Shown piece after piece: positions 54,699 to 62,784 of a stretch of DNA of 64,000 nt (position 1 is its first letter; each line of letters starts with the position of its first letter). The position numbers and the translations under genes are program-made. The notes below the pieces were generated by a model that did not search any database, had not been told where the DNA came from, and saw only the letters and a list, made by a program, of their open reading frames with translations. Source of the stretch: Amycolatopsis australiensis (GTDB taxonomy: Bacteria > Actinomycetota > Actinomycetes > Mycobacteriales > Pseudonocardiaceae); NCBI RefSeq assembly GCF_900119165.1, contig NZ_FPJG01000006.1, positions 2,604,001 through 2,668,000 of the forward strand, given 5' to 3'.

Positions 54699-55307
54699 CT
54701 ACCGTGCACGGTGCCGCAGGCCGCTCCACAGCACGTCCATGGCGTATTCGGTGGCCGTCTCGGGGCTCACTTGGTCGTGTCGCTCACACCAGATCGCGAG
54801 GCGTTCGCACGCGCCGACCACGAATTCCGCAGCGGCTTCGGCTCGCAGGTCGTCACCGCTGTCGAAGTAGCCGGCCATCAGCGCGGCGATGAGGTCGGTC
54901 TGCTGGCGCCGGGTCTCCTCGACCTCCTCGGCGGCCGGCGTCCCGATCAGCGCCATCTCGTGCCGCAGCAGCGACCACGCGTCACGCCGCTCCCGGATGA
55001 AGACGAAGAACGCCAGCAGGCCGCGGCGCAGCGCTTCCTCTGCGGTGGCCGCGCCGACGGTCGCCTGCTCGGTGACCTCGCGCAGCACCGCGCGCGACTC
55101 CCGGATGCACGCCAGGAGCAGGCCTTCCTTCGAGTTGAAGTACTCGTAGAGCATCGGCTTCGAGACGCCCACCAGCTCGGCGATCTCGTCCATGGACGCC
55201 GCCGCGTAGCCGCGCGCCGAGAAGACCTGTTCGGCGACCTCGATCATCTGCCGCATCCGGTCGGCCCGGGGCATGCGCTTGCGCTTCGCGGTGGTCACGG
55301 ACAACAC
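54699..55307 (-). CDS. TetR/AcrR family transcriptional regulator
   Basis: A 202-residue regulator: HTH AASMDEIAELVGVSKPMLYEYF, followed by a helical ligand domain. Divergent from a Baeyer-Villiger-type monooxygenase with 63 bp between. A CTACCGGTAG palindrome sits next to its start, so autoregulation and control of the monooxygenase are likely. GTG 55298 and ATG 55274 are alternative starts. Confidence 0.9.
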   Translation of the reverse strand: MLSVTTAKRKRMPRADRMRQMIEVAEQVFSARGYAAASMDEIAELVGVSKPMLYEYFNSKEGLLLACIRESRAVLREVTEQATVGAATAEEALRRGLLAFFVFIRERRDAWSLLRHEMALIGTPAAEEVEETRRQQTDLIAALMAGYFDSGDDLRAEAAAEFVVGACERLAIWCERHDQVSPETATEYAMDVLWSGLRHRAR

Positions 55308-55308
55308 T

Positions 55309-55334
55309 CTACCGGTAGTAACCTACTCCAAGTA
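55309..55334. promoter_or_regulatory. Palindromes between tetR and the monooxygenase gene
   Basis: CTACCGGTAG (55309-55318, perfect) and TACT-CCA-AGTA (55324-55334) lie in the 63-bp divergent gap. They are the best candidates for the TetR operator. Confidence 0.55.
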
Positions 55335-55370
55335 AGCTGGACGACGAGTAACAGGCAACCGGGAGGCGCG

Positions 55371-56828
55371 ATGGGCAACCGCACGGAGACCGGGGTCGTC
55401 ATCGTCGGGACCGGGTTCTCCGGTCTCGGCATGGCGATCCAGCTGCGCAAGGAGGGACGGGACGACTTCGTCATCCTCGAAAAGGCGCACGACGTCGGCG
55501 GGACCTGGCGGGACAACAGCTACCCCGGGTGCGCGTGCGACATCCCGTCCCACATGTACTCGTTCTCCTTCGAGCAGAACCCGGACTGGTCGCGGGCCTA
55601 CTCGCCGCAGCCGGAGATCTGGCGGTACATGCGGGAGGTCGCCGACAAGTACGACCTGCGCCGCTTCATCCGCTTCGGCCAGGAGATGACCGGCGCCCGC
55701 TGGGACGCCGACGAGAACCGCTGGCACGTCGCCACGAGGGGCGGCGACGAGTTCGCGGGCCACGCGCTGGTCGCCGGCGTCGGCGCGCTGCACCTGCCGA
55801 TGATCCCGGACCTGCCGGGGATCGACGAGTTCGCGGGGCCGGCCTTCCACTCCGCGCAGTGGCGCCACGACGTCGACCTGACGGGCAAGAAGGTCGCCGT
55901 CATCGGCACCGGCGCCAGCGCGATCCAGTTCGTGCCGAAGATCGCCCCGGACGTCGAGGAACTGACGCTGTTCCAGCGCACGCCGCCGTGGGTCATGCCG
56001 AAGGCCGACCACGAGATGTCCGGGCGGACCCGGGCGCTGTTCCGGGCGTTCCCGCTCGCCCAGCGCGCGTACCGCGACCTGCTGTACTGGCTGCTCGAAG
56101 CGCGCGCGATCGGCTTCAACGGCCAGTCGTGGGTGATGAAGCTCGGGCAGCGGCTCGCCAAGCGCAACATCGACCGGGCGATCAAGGACCCGGCACTGCG
56201 CCGCAAGGTCACCCCGGACTACACGATGGGCTGCAAGCGCGTGCTCATCTCCAACGACTACTACCCGGCGCTGGCGCGGGACAACGTCGAGGTCGTCACG
56301 GACGGCGTGCGGGAGGTCCGGGAGCACAGCGTCGTCGACGCCGCCGGCGTCGAGCACGAGGCCGACGTCATCATCTACGGCACCGGCTTCCACGTCACCG
56401 ACGCGTTCGACGAGCTGGAGATCGTCGGCCGCGACGGGCGCAACCTCGCCAAGGAGTGGGCGACCGAGGGCATGCGGACGCACCTCGGGATCACCGTGGC
56501 GGGCTTCCCGAACCTGTTCTTCCTGCTCGGGCCCAACACCGGCCTCGGGCACAACTCCGTCGTGTTCATGATCGAAGCCCAGATTTCCTACGTCGCCGAA
56601 GCGCTGCGGCTGGCCCGCGGGAAGGCCATCGAGCCGAAGCCCGAGGTGCAGGAGCGGTTCAACACCGAGATCCAGCGGAAGCTGGCCAAGGGCATCTGGA
56701 CGCGCGGCGGCTGCAAGAGCTGGTACCTGGACGCGAAGGGCGTCAACCGCACGATCTGGCCGGGCTTCACCTGGCGCTACTGGCTGGACACGCGCAGGGT
56801 GCGGCGCGAGGACTTCCGGATCGGCTGA
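55371..56828 (+). CDS. Flavin-containing monooxygenase, Baeyer-Villiger type
   Basis: A 485-residue FAD/NADPH monooxygenase. FAD motif VIVGTGFSGLGMAIQLRKEG, the Baeyer-Villiger fingerprint FAGPAFHSAQW (154-164), and NADPH-binding VAVIGTGASAIQFVP are intact. It inserts oxygen next to a ketone or oxidises a heteroatom. ATG start with GGGAGG. Controlled by the divergent TetR gene, and closed by the stem-loop at 56830. Confidence 0.93.
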   Translation: MGNRTETGVVIVGTGFSGLGMAIQLRKEGRDDFVILEKAHDVGGTWRDNSYPGCACDIPSHMYSFSFEQNPDWSRAYSPQPEIWRYMREVADKYDLRRFIRFGQEMTGARWDADENRWHVATRGGDEFAGHALVAGVGALHLPMIPDLPGIDEFAGPAFHSAQWRHDVDLTGKKVAVIGTGASAIQFVPKIAPDVEELTLFQRTPPWVMPKADHEMSGRTRALFRAFPLAQRAYRDLLYWLLEARAIGFNGQSWVMKLGQRLAKRNIDRAIKDPALRRKVTPDYTMGCKRVLISNDYYPALARDNVEVVTDGVREVREHSVVDAAGVEHEADVIIYGTGFHVTDAFDELEIVGRDGRNLAKEWATEGMRTHLGITVAGFPNLFFLLGPNTGLGHNSVVFMIEAQISYVAEALRLARGKAIEPKPEVQERFNTEIQRKLAKGIWTRGGCKSWYLDAKGVNRTIWPGFTWRYWLDTRRVRREDFRIG

Positions 56829-56829
56829 G

Positions 56830-56877
56830 GGTCGTGAGTGTGAAACAGCGTGCCAACCCTGTTTCACACTCACGACC
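56830..56877. terminator. Bidirectional 19-bp stem-loop terminator
   Basis: Perfect arms 56830-56848 and 56859-56877 (core GTCGTGAGTGTGAAACAG) with a 10-nt loop, between two convergent genes. A(3) and T(3) runs lie inside the stem instead of after it. Confidence 0.88.
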
Positions 56878-56888
56878 GGGGGCCGGGA

Positions 56889-57428
56889 TCAGCGGGAGGC
56901 GTAGCGGCGGAGGCGGGCGATCAGGTCGACGGTCGGCAGCCCGCACAGCTCGGCCATCCGCTCCAGCGCCGGCAGGTCGAGGGCGACCTCGCCGCCGTGC
57001 TCACCGGCCTGGCGCAGCCGGTCCTCGGCCCAGCGGCGCAGCGGGAGCAGGTCGGCGGAGGCGTCGGCGACGACCTTGCGCAGGTCGACGCGGACCCGGC
57101 CGGGCTCGTCGACGAACACCCGGCGGTGCACCTTGGCCAGCAGGTCCTGGGGCAGCTCGTCCATCGCGACGCACAGCTCGACCAGGCGGACCACGGAGCA
57201 CTGTCTCGTGCCCAGTTCGTAGGTGGCCAGCGTCTGCAGCGAGATCTCGCTCTGCAGGTGCTGGTTCAGCTCCTTGCGCGTCCACCCTCGGCTGCGCCGG
57301 AGCTTGCGGAGCTCATCTCCGAGTATCCGCTGGTACTCCTCAGCGTCGATCAGCACATCAATGTCCCCTGCCGTGCGCTCCCACGGCACCCGCACGGTGG
57401 TGACCGTCCCGTGCAGATGCACCCTCAC
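56889..57428 (-). CDS. XRE-family helix-turn-helix regulator
   Basis: A 179-residue protein with an XRE-type HTH at about residues 33-95 (LGDELRKLRRSRGWTRKELN, SLQTLATYELGTRQCSVVRL) and a helical C-terminal part of unknown fold. Conserved members occur in Pseudonocardiales; some relatives act in development or stress, but no role is fixed. GTG start. It precedes the LCP gene, which is in the same direction, by 118 bp. Confidence 0.8.
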   Translation of the reverse strand: MRVHLHGTVTTVRVPWERTAGDIDVLIDAEEYQRILGDELRKLRRSRGWTRKELNQHLQSEISLQTLATYELGTRQCSVVRLVELCVAMDELPQDLLAKVHRRVFVDEPGRVRVDLRKVVADASADLLPLRRWAEDRLRQAGEHGGEVALDLPALERMAELCGLPTVDLIARLRRYASR

Positions 57429-57546
57429 GTGTATGTAAGTGCGCTGGAGCCCGGCCCTTACGCGATTTCGGGCATGTCTTTGATACCGATTGCGTGAGTT
57501 AGGCCGAACGGGTTAACAATCAGGCGTAACGGCGCTGCTCAGGGGC

Positions 57547-59202
57547 TCAGTTGACGCAGGGGACGCCTTCGGCGGTGATCGGCTTGTCGTCCTCGGGCGG
57601 TGGCGGCGCGGCGGCCTGCGACGCCGGGCTCGTGGCGGCGCCACCGGAGCCCGCGTTGGCGCTCGTGCCCTGGTAGTCGGCGCCGAGGAAGACCATCACG
57701 TGGCCCGCCTGGACGCTCTTGTCCTCCTGGATGGTGGGCGAGCCGCCGAGGGCGTCGGCGACGGCCTGGCCCTTGTCCTTGCCGCCCTTCGGCACCCAGA
57801 TCACCGTCGTCTTGCGCGCGGTCGCGTTCGCCGTGTCGCCCGGGGTGAAACCCTTGCCTTCCAGGGTCTTGGCGACGGTCGCGGCCAGCCCCGTCTTGCC
57901 GGAGGCGTTGCGGACGTCGACCGTCGTCCCCTTGTTGGCCGGGTCGGCCTGCTGGGCGGGGGGCGGGGACGTCGCGCCCGGCTGCGGCCCGGCGACGCCC
58001 TGCACGAACTGCTTCACCTCGGCCGGGTCGACCTGGATGGCGACGCCGTCCTCGGGTGTCTTGTACTCGACGTTCTTCACCGGGATGGTGCGGAACTCGA
58101 GCTGGCCGCCGGTCAGCCCCTTCATCTGCTGGGCGAAGCCGAAGATGTCCCAGTTCTGGTTGAGCACGACCGACTTCTTGATGGCGTCGATCAGGTCGCT
58201 GAGCTTGGTCGGGTTGGTGAGCGTGCCCGCCGAGAGCACCTTGCGGGCCATGCCGGCCATGAACACCTGCTGGCGGACGACGCGGTCGAGGTCGCCGTTG
58301 GGCAGGCCGTGGCGCTGCCGGACGAACTCGAGTGCCTCGACCCCGGAGATCGTGTGCTGGCCCTTGGTGAAGTTCGCCCCGGAGTACTCGTCCTTGACGT
58401 CGTTCTTCAGGCAGACGTCGACGCCGCCGATGGCCTTCGTGATGTCGCTGAAGCCGAGCAGGTTGACCGCGGCGTAGTTGTCGATGGTGGACCCGGTGAG
58501 CTTCTCGACGGTCTTGATCAGCTCCTGCGCGCCGGCCTGGTTGGCCTTGACGTCGAGTTCCTTCGGGTCGGTGACGCCCTGCTTCTGCAGGTCCTTGCGG
58601 GCCTGCAGCATCGCCCGCGCGTACGCGGAGTTGATCTTGTGCTTGCCGTAGCCGCCGGGGATGTCGACGTAGGTGTCGCGGGGCAGCGAGATCGCGACGG
58701 CCTTGCTGCCGTCGTTCGGGATGTGCACGAAGATCAGCGAGTCGGTGTTCAGCTCGCCGTCGGAGTCGCCGGCGCGCAGCTCGTCGAGCACTTCGCGCGG
58801 CAGCGGGTTGCCCTGGGCGTCGGTGCGGCTGTCGAGGCCGACGAGGAGGATGTCGCGGGCGCCGTCGGCCGGCTTGTCGCCCCCGCCGCCTTCGCTGATC
58901 ACGTTCGCGTAGTTCAGCCCGTTGACCAGGCCCTGCATGGCCGCCCACGCGTACCCGGTCAGGCCCATCACCAGCAGCGACACCACGGCGAGGGCGATCT
59001 TCGCGCCGCGGAAGGAGTTGCGGCGCGCCCGCTGGGCCGGCCGCGGCTGGGGACGGCGGGGCGGCGGGCCGCCGCGGCGCGCGTCCGCGGGTTCGCGGCG
59101 CGGTGCCGGGCGGCGAGGCGGTGGGGTGCGCCGGCCTGGCTCGTCCTGCCAGGGCCGGGCGGGGCGGCGGCCGCCTTGCCCGTTCCGAGGCGGGTGGTCC
59201 AC
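57547..59202 (-). CDS. LytR-CpsA-Psr (LCP) family cell wall glycopolymer ligase
   Basis: A 551-residue membrane protein: proline/arginine-rich cytoplasmic tail (1-65), one membrane helix (about 68-90), LCP domain (about 115-330) and LytR_C domain (about 425-515). LCP residues are visible in ILLVGLDSRTDAQG, LNTDSLIFVHIPND and ISLPRDTYVDIPG. LCP enzymes attach arabinogalactan or teichoic-type polymers to peptidoglycan. GTG start with GAGGAG. It ends with APPPPEDDKPITAEGVPCVN. Confidence 0.92.
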   Translation of the reverse strand: MDHPPRNGQGGRRPARPWQDEPGRRTPPPRRPAPRREPADARRGGPPPRRPQPRPAQRARRNSFRGAKIALAVVSLLVMGLTGYAWAAMQGLVNGLNYANVISEGGGGDKPADGARDILLVGLDSRTDAQGNPLPREVLDELRAGDSDGELNTDSLIFVHIPNDGSKAVAISLPRDTYVDIPGGYGKHKINSAYARAMLQARKDLQKQGVTDPKELDVKANQAGAQELIKTVEKLTGSTIDNYAAVNLLGFSDITKAIGGVDVCLKNDVKDEYSGANFTKGQHTISGVEALEFVRQRHGLPNGDLDRVVRQQVFMAGMARKVLSAGTLTNPTKLSDLIDAIKKSVVLNQNWDIFGFAQQMKGLTGGQLEFRTIPVKNVEYKTPEDGVAIQVDPAEVKQFVQGVAGPQPGATSPPPAQQADPANKGTTVDVRNASGKTGLAATVAKTLEGKGFTPGDTANATARKTTVIWVPKGGKDKGQAVADALGGSPTIQEDKSVQAGHVMVFLGADYQGTSANAGSGGAATSPASQAAAPPPPEDDKPITAEGVPCVN

Positions 59203-59343
59203 GCGGGCTCCTCACTCTTCCGATCGGGTGGTCCTGGGGTTGGGACGCATGGTGCCCGCCCCGGGTTGCCGTAGCGTTACACATCCCCCTGCCGATGTGG
59301 CGCGCACCACCCAGTTTCCCGCAGGAACGCCGGTTACGCCTGG

Positions 59344-61497
59344 TCAGGACGCCGCGTTCGCCGGACGGCGGCCCGGCAGCAGCGTGCCGGCGGCCGCGAG
59401 CAGGGCGAACCCGGCCGTCGCCGCGTGCAGCGTGACGCCGAGCAGCTGGGACGTGCCGCCGCCGTCGGCGAAGAGCAGGGAAGGGGCGCAGGCCAGCGCC
59501 GTCGCGAGCCAGGTGCCGGTCGCCGCGCCCGCGCCGATCCGGATCGTGTGCAGCAGGAACACCCCGAGCAGCAGGTGCACCAGGCTCTGGATCGGGTCGA
59601 GCCGCAGGCCCAGCAGGTCGGCGTCGGCGGCCACCCCGCCGAAGCGGGTGAGCGCGAAGCCGAACACCCCGAGCGTGGCGTAACCGATGCCGAACGCGGC
59701 GGCGGCCCGGGTCAGCACCGCCGTGCGGCGGCCGGGCAGCTCGGCCGCGCGGGGCCGCCGGACGCCGTGGGTGTGCCGCTCGAACCACCAGAAGACCAGG
59801 GTCGCGGGCACCGCGAGCAGGCCGACCGCGACCAGCGTGCGGGGCCGGACCAGCCAGGTCAGGCCGCCGGCGATCCGGCCGGGGATGTGGACGACGGCGA
59901 CGAGCAGCAGCATCCCGGCGAGGAAGGCCAGGTAGAGGCTCATCGGCGCACGCAGGACGAACCGGCAGGCGGCGGCGACCCGGCGCCGGTCGCCGAGCCG
60001 GCCCAGCGGCCGGGCGAGGAGCCCGAGCACGCCCAGCTCCGCCAGGCCGAGCAGCAGCACGCCCCACACGGGAGCCGAGAGCGCCGCCGGGGCGCCCGGG
60101 CTGCCGAGCAGGACAGGCGGCCCACCTCGTAGGACGCTGGCCACGGCCAGGCCCGCGACACCGGCAGCCGCCGCGAAGGCGAACAGACGTCGTGATGGGC
60201 GTACGCCGGCTGCGTGCGCGAAGGCGAGTTGCTGGGCGAGGAGGGCGAGAGCGAACGTCGCCGCGTAGCGAGGCAGTGGCGAGCCGGTGGCGCCGGCGGC
60301 CGCTTCGCCGGCGACGACCAGCGCGAGCAGCCCTGCGGCCGCGGCGACGGGTGCCCGCCGGTGCAGGGCCAGCAGCGGGGGCGCGCAGACGATCGTCAGC
60401 AGGTAGACCCCGAGCAGCCACAGCGGGTGCAGCGCGATCCGCATGACGGTCGCGGTGGTCCCCGCCGGGATGCCGAGCAGTTCGAGCGCCAGCGGCGTCA
60501 GCAGCGCGACGACGGCGAAGATGAGGGCCGGCCGCAGCAGCGGGCTGGCGCGTTCGGCCAGGAAGTGGCGGTAGCCGCCGCCCGCGTCCTGCTCGGCGCG
60601 CCAGCCGGCGGCGTTGGCGTGGCCGCCGGCGAAGAAGATCAGCGGGGCGAGCTGGGCGAGCCAGGTCAGCGGCCAGAGCGCCGTCTCGGGTGCCCCGGCC
60701 CAGTGCGCGAGCGCCGTGACCGACTCGCCGAGCAGGAGCAGGACGACGCCGCCGGCGCCGAGCAGCGCCCACCGGCTGACCTCGGCCGGCACGACGGCGG
60801 GGGACGGCGGCCGCGGTTCACGGCGGGCGCGCAGCCAGCCGCGCAGCCGGAACACCAGCAGGGCGCCGATCACGAGCACGCCGGCGACCATGCCGCCGAT
60901 CGGGTCGCCGACCGGCGGGCCCCAGCGCTGGTGCCACGAGTTGACGACCAGGCCGGCGGAGTAGAGGGACGCGACGACCCGGCACGTGCCCGCCGAGTTC
61001 ATCGGGTTGAGGTCGCAGGCGTGGTGCATGTCGTAGGAGAGCCGGTCGTCGAGGGCCTCGCGGATTTCCGGGCCGAGCGGGTGGCCCTTGCGGTCGGCGT
61101 AGCGGAGCAGGTCGTAGCCGAGGTCGTGCGCCTTGCACGGCACGGCGTAGTCCCACTTGGTGTTGTCGTCGCCCCACGGCGTCGAGCAGCCGCCGTCGAC
61201 GTGCACGGCACGGACGGTGCCGTCACGCGCGGGCAGCGCGCCCGGCGCGACGCCGCTGAGCGCGGTGAAGTCCTTGGGCAGCAGCGCGAGCGCGTCGGGG
61301 TGCGGGCCGGGGTGGACGAGCGCCTCGATGGCGTTCTGCGCGGCCAGCACGTCCCCGGTCGGCGGGCCCTGGTCCGGCGGCGACGGCGGGCGCGAGGCGA
61401 TCAGCCCGAACGCGAAGACCACGAGCAGGACCAGCAGCAACCAGCCGGACGTCGACCAGGGTCGGCGGACACGCGACGGCTCGAGCGGGGCTGGCAT
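59344..61497 (-). CDS. Fusion: phospholipase A2-like domain + acyltransferase-3 membrane domain
   Basis: A 717-residue protein. After a signal-anchor helix (18-35) comes a secretory phospholipase A2-type domain (about 95-175) with the CxxHD motif CKAHDLGYDLLRY (Cys121, His124, Asp125, Tyr128) and DMHHACD (Asp156). Residues 185-560 form about ten membrane helices resembling acyltransferase-3 proteins (LAPLIFFAGGHANAAGWR). The C-terminal 120 residues resemble DUF4383 (FGIGYATLGVFGFALTRF, DPIQSLVHLLLGVFLL). It probably hydrolyses or remodels envelope lipids. Start at ATG 61497. Confidence 0.75.
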   Translation of the reverse strand: MPAPLEPSRVRRPWSTSGWLLLVLLVVFAFGLIASRPPSPPDQGPPTGDVLAAQNAIEALVHPGPHPDALALLPKDFTALSGVAPGALPARDGTVRAVHVDGGCSTPWGDDNTKWDYAVPCKAHDLGYDLLRYADRKGHPLGPEIREALDDRLSYDMHHACDLNPMNSAGTCRVVASLYSAGLVVNSWHQRWGPPVGDPIGGMVAGVLVIGALLVFRLRGWLRARREPRPPSPAVVPAEVSRWALLGAGGVVLLLLGESVTALAHWAGAPETALWPLTWLAQLAPLIFFAGGHANAAGWRAEQDAGGGYRHFLAERASPLLRPALIFAVVALLTPLALELLGIPAGTTATVMRIALHPLWLLGVYLLTIVCAPPLLALHRRAPVAAAAGLLALVVAGEAAAGATGSPLPRYAATFALALLAQQLAFAHAAGVRPSRRLFAFAAAAGVAGLAVASVLRGGPPVLLGSPGAPAALSAPVWGVLLLGLAELGVLGLLARPLGRLGDRRRVAAACRFVLRAPMSLYLAFLAGMLLLVAVVHIPGRIAGGLTWLVRPRTLVAVGLLAVPATLVFWWFERHTHGVRRPRAAELPGRRTAVLTRAAAAFGIGYATLGVFGFALTRFGGVAADADLLGLRLDPIQSLVHLLLGVFLLHTIRIGAGAATGTWLATALACAPSLLFADGGGTSQLLGVTLHAATAGFALLAAAGTLLPGRRPANAAS

Positions 61498-61648
61498 GGT
61501 CCCAGGGTGCCAGCCCGGCGTCGGCGGCGACACGGGGCTGGCCCCCGGGTCCGGGTTGCCCGATCGGGTGGCGCCGGATCTGCCCGTTCTGCCGTTTCGC
61601 GGCCGTTCCGCGCCCGCGAGACTGGCCGCGGGGGCGCGAGGAGGGCGT

Positions 61649-62548
61649 GTGGTGGCCTCGACCGATCCCGGCGGCGGGCTCGCCGTGCCGGTGGAGAACA
61701 CGGTCCGCGCGCTGCGCCGGCTCGCGCCCGGCGCCGTGCTGCGTTCACCGCGTTCTCCGGACCTGCGGGTGCTCGTGGCGGCGCTGCGCGAGTGTTCGCC
61801 GGCGGAGCTGGCCGGGTTGCAGGCGGAGGCCGTCGGCCGGGTGGTGCTGGCGGCGCAGCTGCGGGCGCTGGACCGGGCGACGACCGGGCTGTTCGCCCCG
61901 GACGCGAGCGGCCCGGAGGCGGCCCGCCTGGTCCGGGCGGCGCGCCACAGCGGACGCGGACGGACGCCGTTGCGTGATCGGCTGCGCGCGGAGCTGGGCC
62001 TGCGCACGGCCGCGCTGGCCTGGGCGACGGCGACCGGCTCGCGGCTGCTGGCGGACGAGCTGCGCGGTGCGCCGCCGCGCCCGGACGCGGAGGACGGACG
62101 GCTGGCGGCGGAGCTGGTGGTGGCGGCGGTGCTGCCGCGGGCCGCCGACGGCGGCGGGCGGCTACGGGCAGTGGCCGGCCGACGCGGGTTTCTGGATGTG
62201 TGTTCGGTGCGCGTCGGCGAGCGGGGGTTCCGGATCGACGTGCGGGCCGACCCGCTGGTGGAGCTGGTGAGCGACGGCGGCGGCCCCGCGCTGCGGGCGC
62301 TCTGGTGGACGGGCCTGGGCCGGGTGACCGACGACGTGGGGCACGAGTACCTGCTGGTGGCGAAGGACCCGGACGGCACCGGGGTGGTCCGGCACTGGTG
62401 CCACCCGCGCCCGGCCCCGGCGGCGGGTTCGCTGCGCCTGGAGTCCTCGGGCTACCGCGGCGAGCGGCTCAGCTTGACGGGCGCGGCGCGGGGGACGTTC
62501 GCCGAGGTGGTGGTGAAGTCGGAGCTGACGGTCCGGCTGGGCTCCTGA
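61649..62548 (+). CDS. Conserved hypothetical protein
   Basis: A 299-residue soluble protein rich in Ala, Arg and Leu. The first 150 residues are helical (VENTVRALRRLAPGAVLRSP, LAGLQAEAVGRVVLAAQLRA) and the rest is beta-rich (HEYLLVAKDPDGTGVVRHW). No family recognised and no membrane helix. GTG 61649 with GAGGAGGG is preferred over earlier starts that extend through the promoter of the divergent fusion gene. Confidence 0.6.
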   Translation: MVASTDPGGGLAVPVENTVRALRRLAPGAVLRSPRSPDLRVLVAALRECSPAELAGLQAEAVGRVVLAAQLRALDRATTGLFAPDASGPEAARLVRAARHSGRGRTPLRDRLRAELGLRTAALAWATATGSRLLADELRGAPPRPDAEDGRLAAELVVAAVLPRAADGGGRLRAVAGRRGFLDVCSVRVGERGFRIDVRADPLVELVSDGGGPALRALWWTGLGRVTDDVGHEYLLVAKDPDGTGVVRHWCHPRPAPAAGSLRLESSGYRGERLSLTGAARGTFAEVVVKSELTVRLGS

Positions 62549-62574
62549 ACACGGCTCCGGGTGGACGGAGGTGC

Positions 62575-62758
62575 TGGGCTCTCGGCGCGGTGCCCTGGCG
62601 GGCGGTTGGGGTGCTGGTCGCCGGTGAGGTGGTGCGGCCGTGGGCGTGGTGGCCTGGCGGGCGGCTGGGGTGCCGGTTCCGGCCAGGCGTGCGCGGCCGT
62701 GGGCGTGGTGGCCCGGCGGGCGGCTGGGGTGCCGGTTCCGGCCAGGCGTGCGCGGCCG
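62575..62758 (+). repeat. 59-bp tandem repeat, about three copies
   Basis: Copies at 62634-62692 and 62693-62751 are nearly identical (beginning GCGGCCGTGGGCGTGGTGGC), preceded by a degenerate copy at 62575-62633 and followed by the first 7 bp of another. It fills most of the gap between the hypothetical gene and the convergent GGDEF gene. No coding role is evident. Confidence 0.88.
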
Positions 62759-62784
62759 TCGCTGCGTGCGTCGCGCCGCCGATC

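Noticed and set aside
62575..62758. Possible CRISPR array
   Set aside because: The 59-bp units are directly abutting with no unique spacers, and no cas gene is present.
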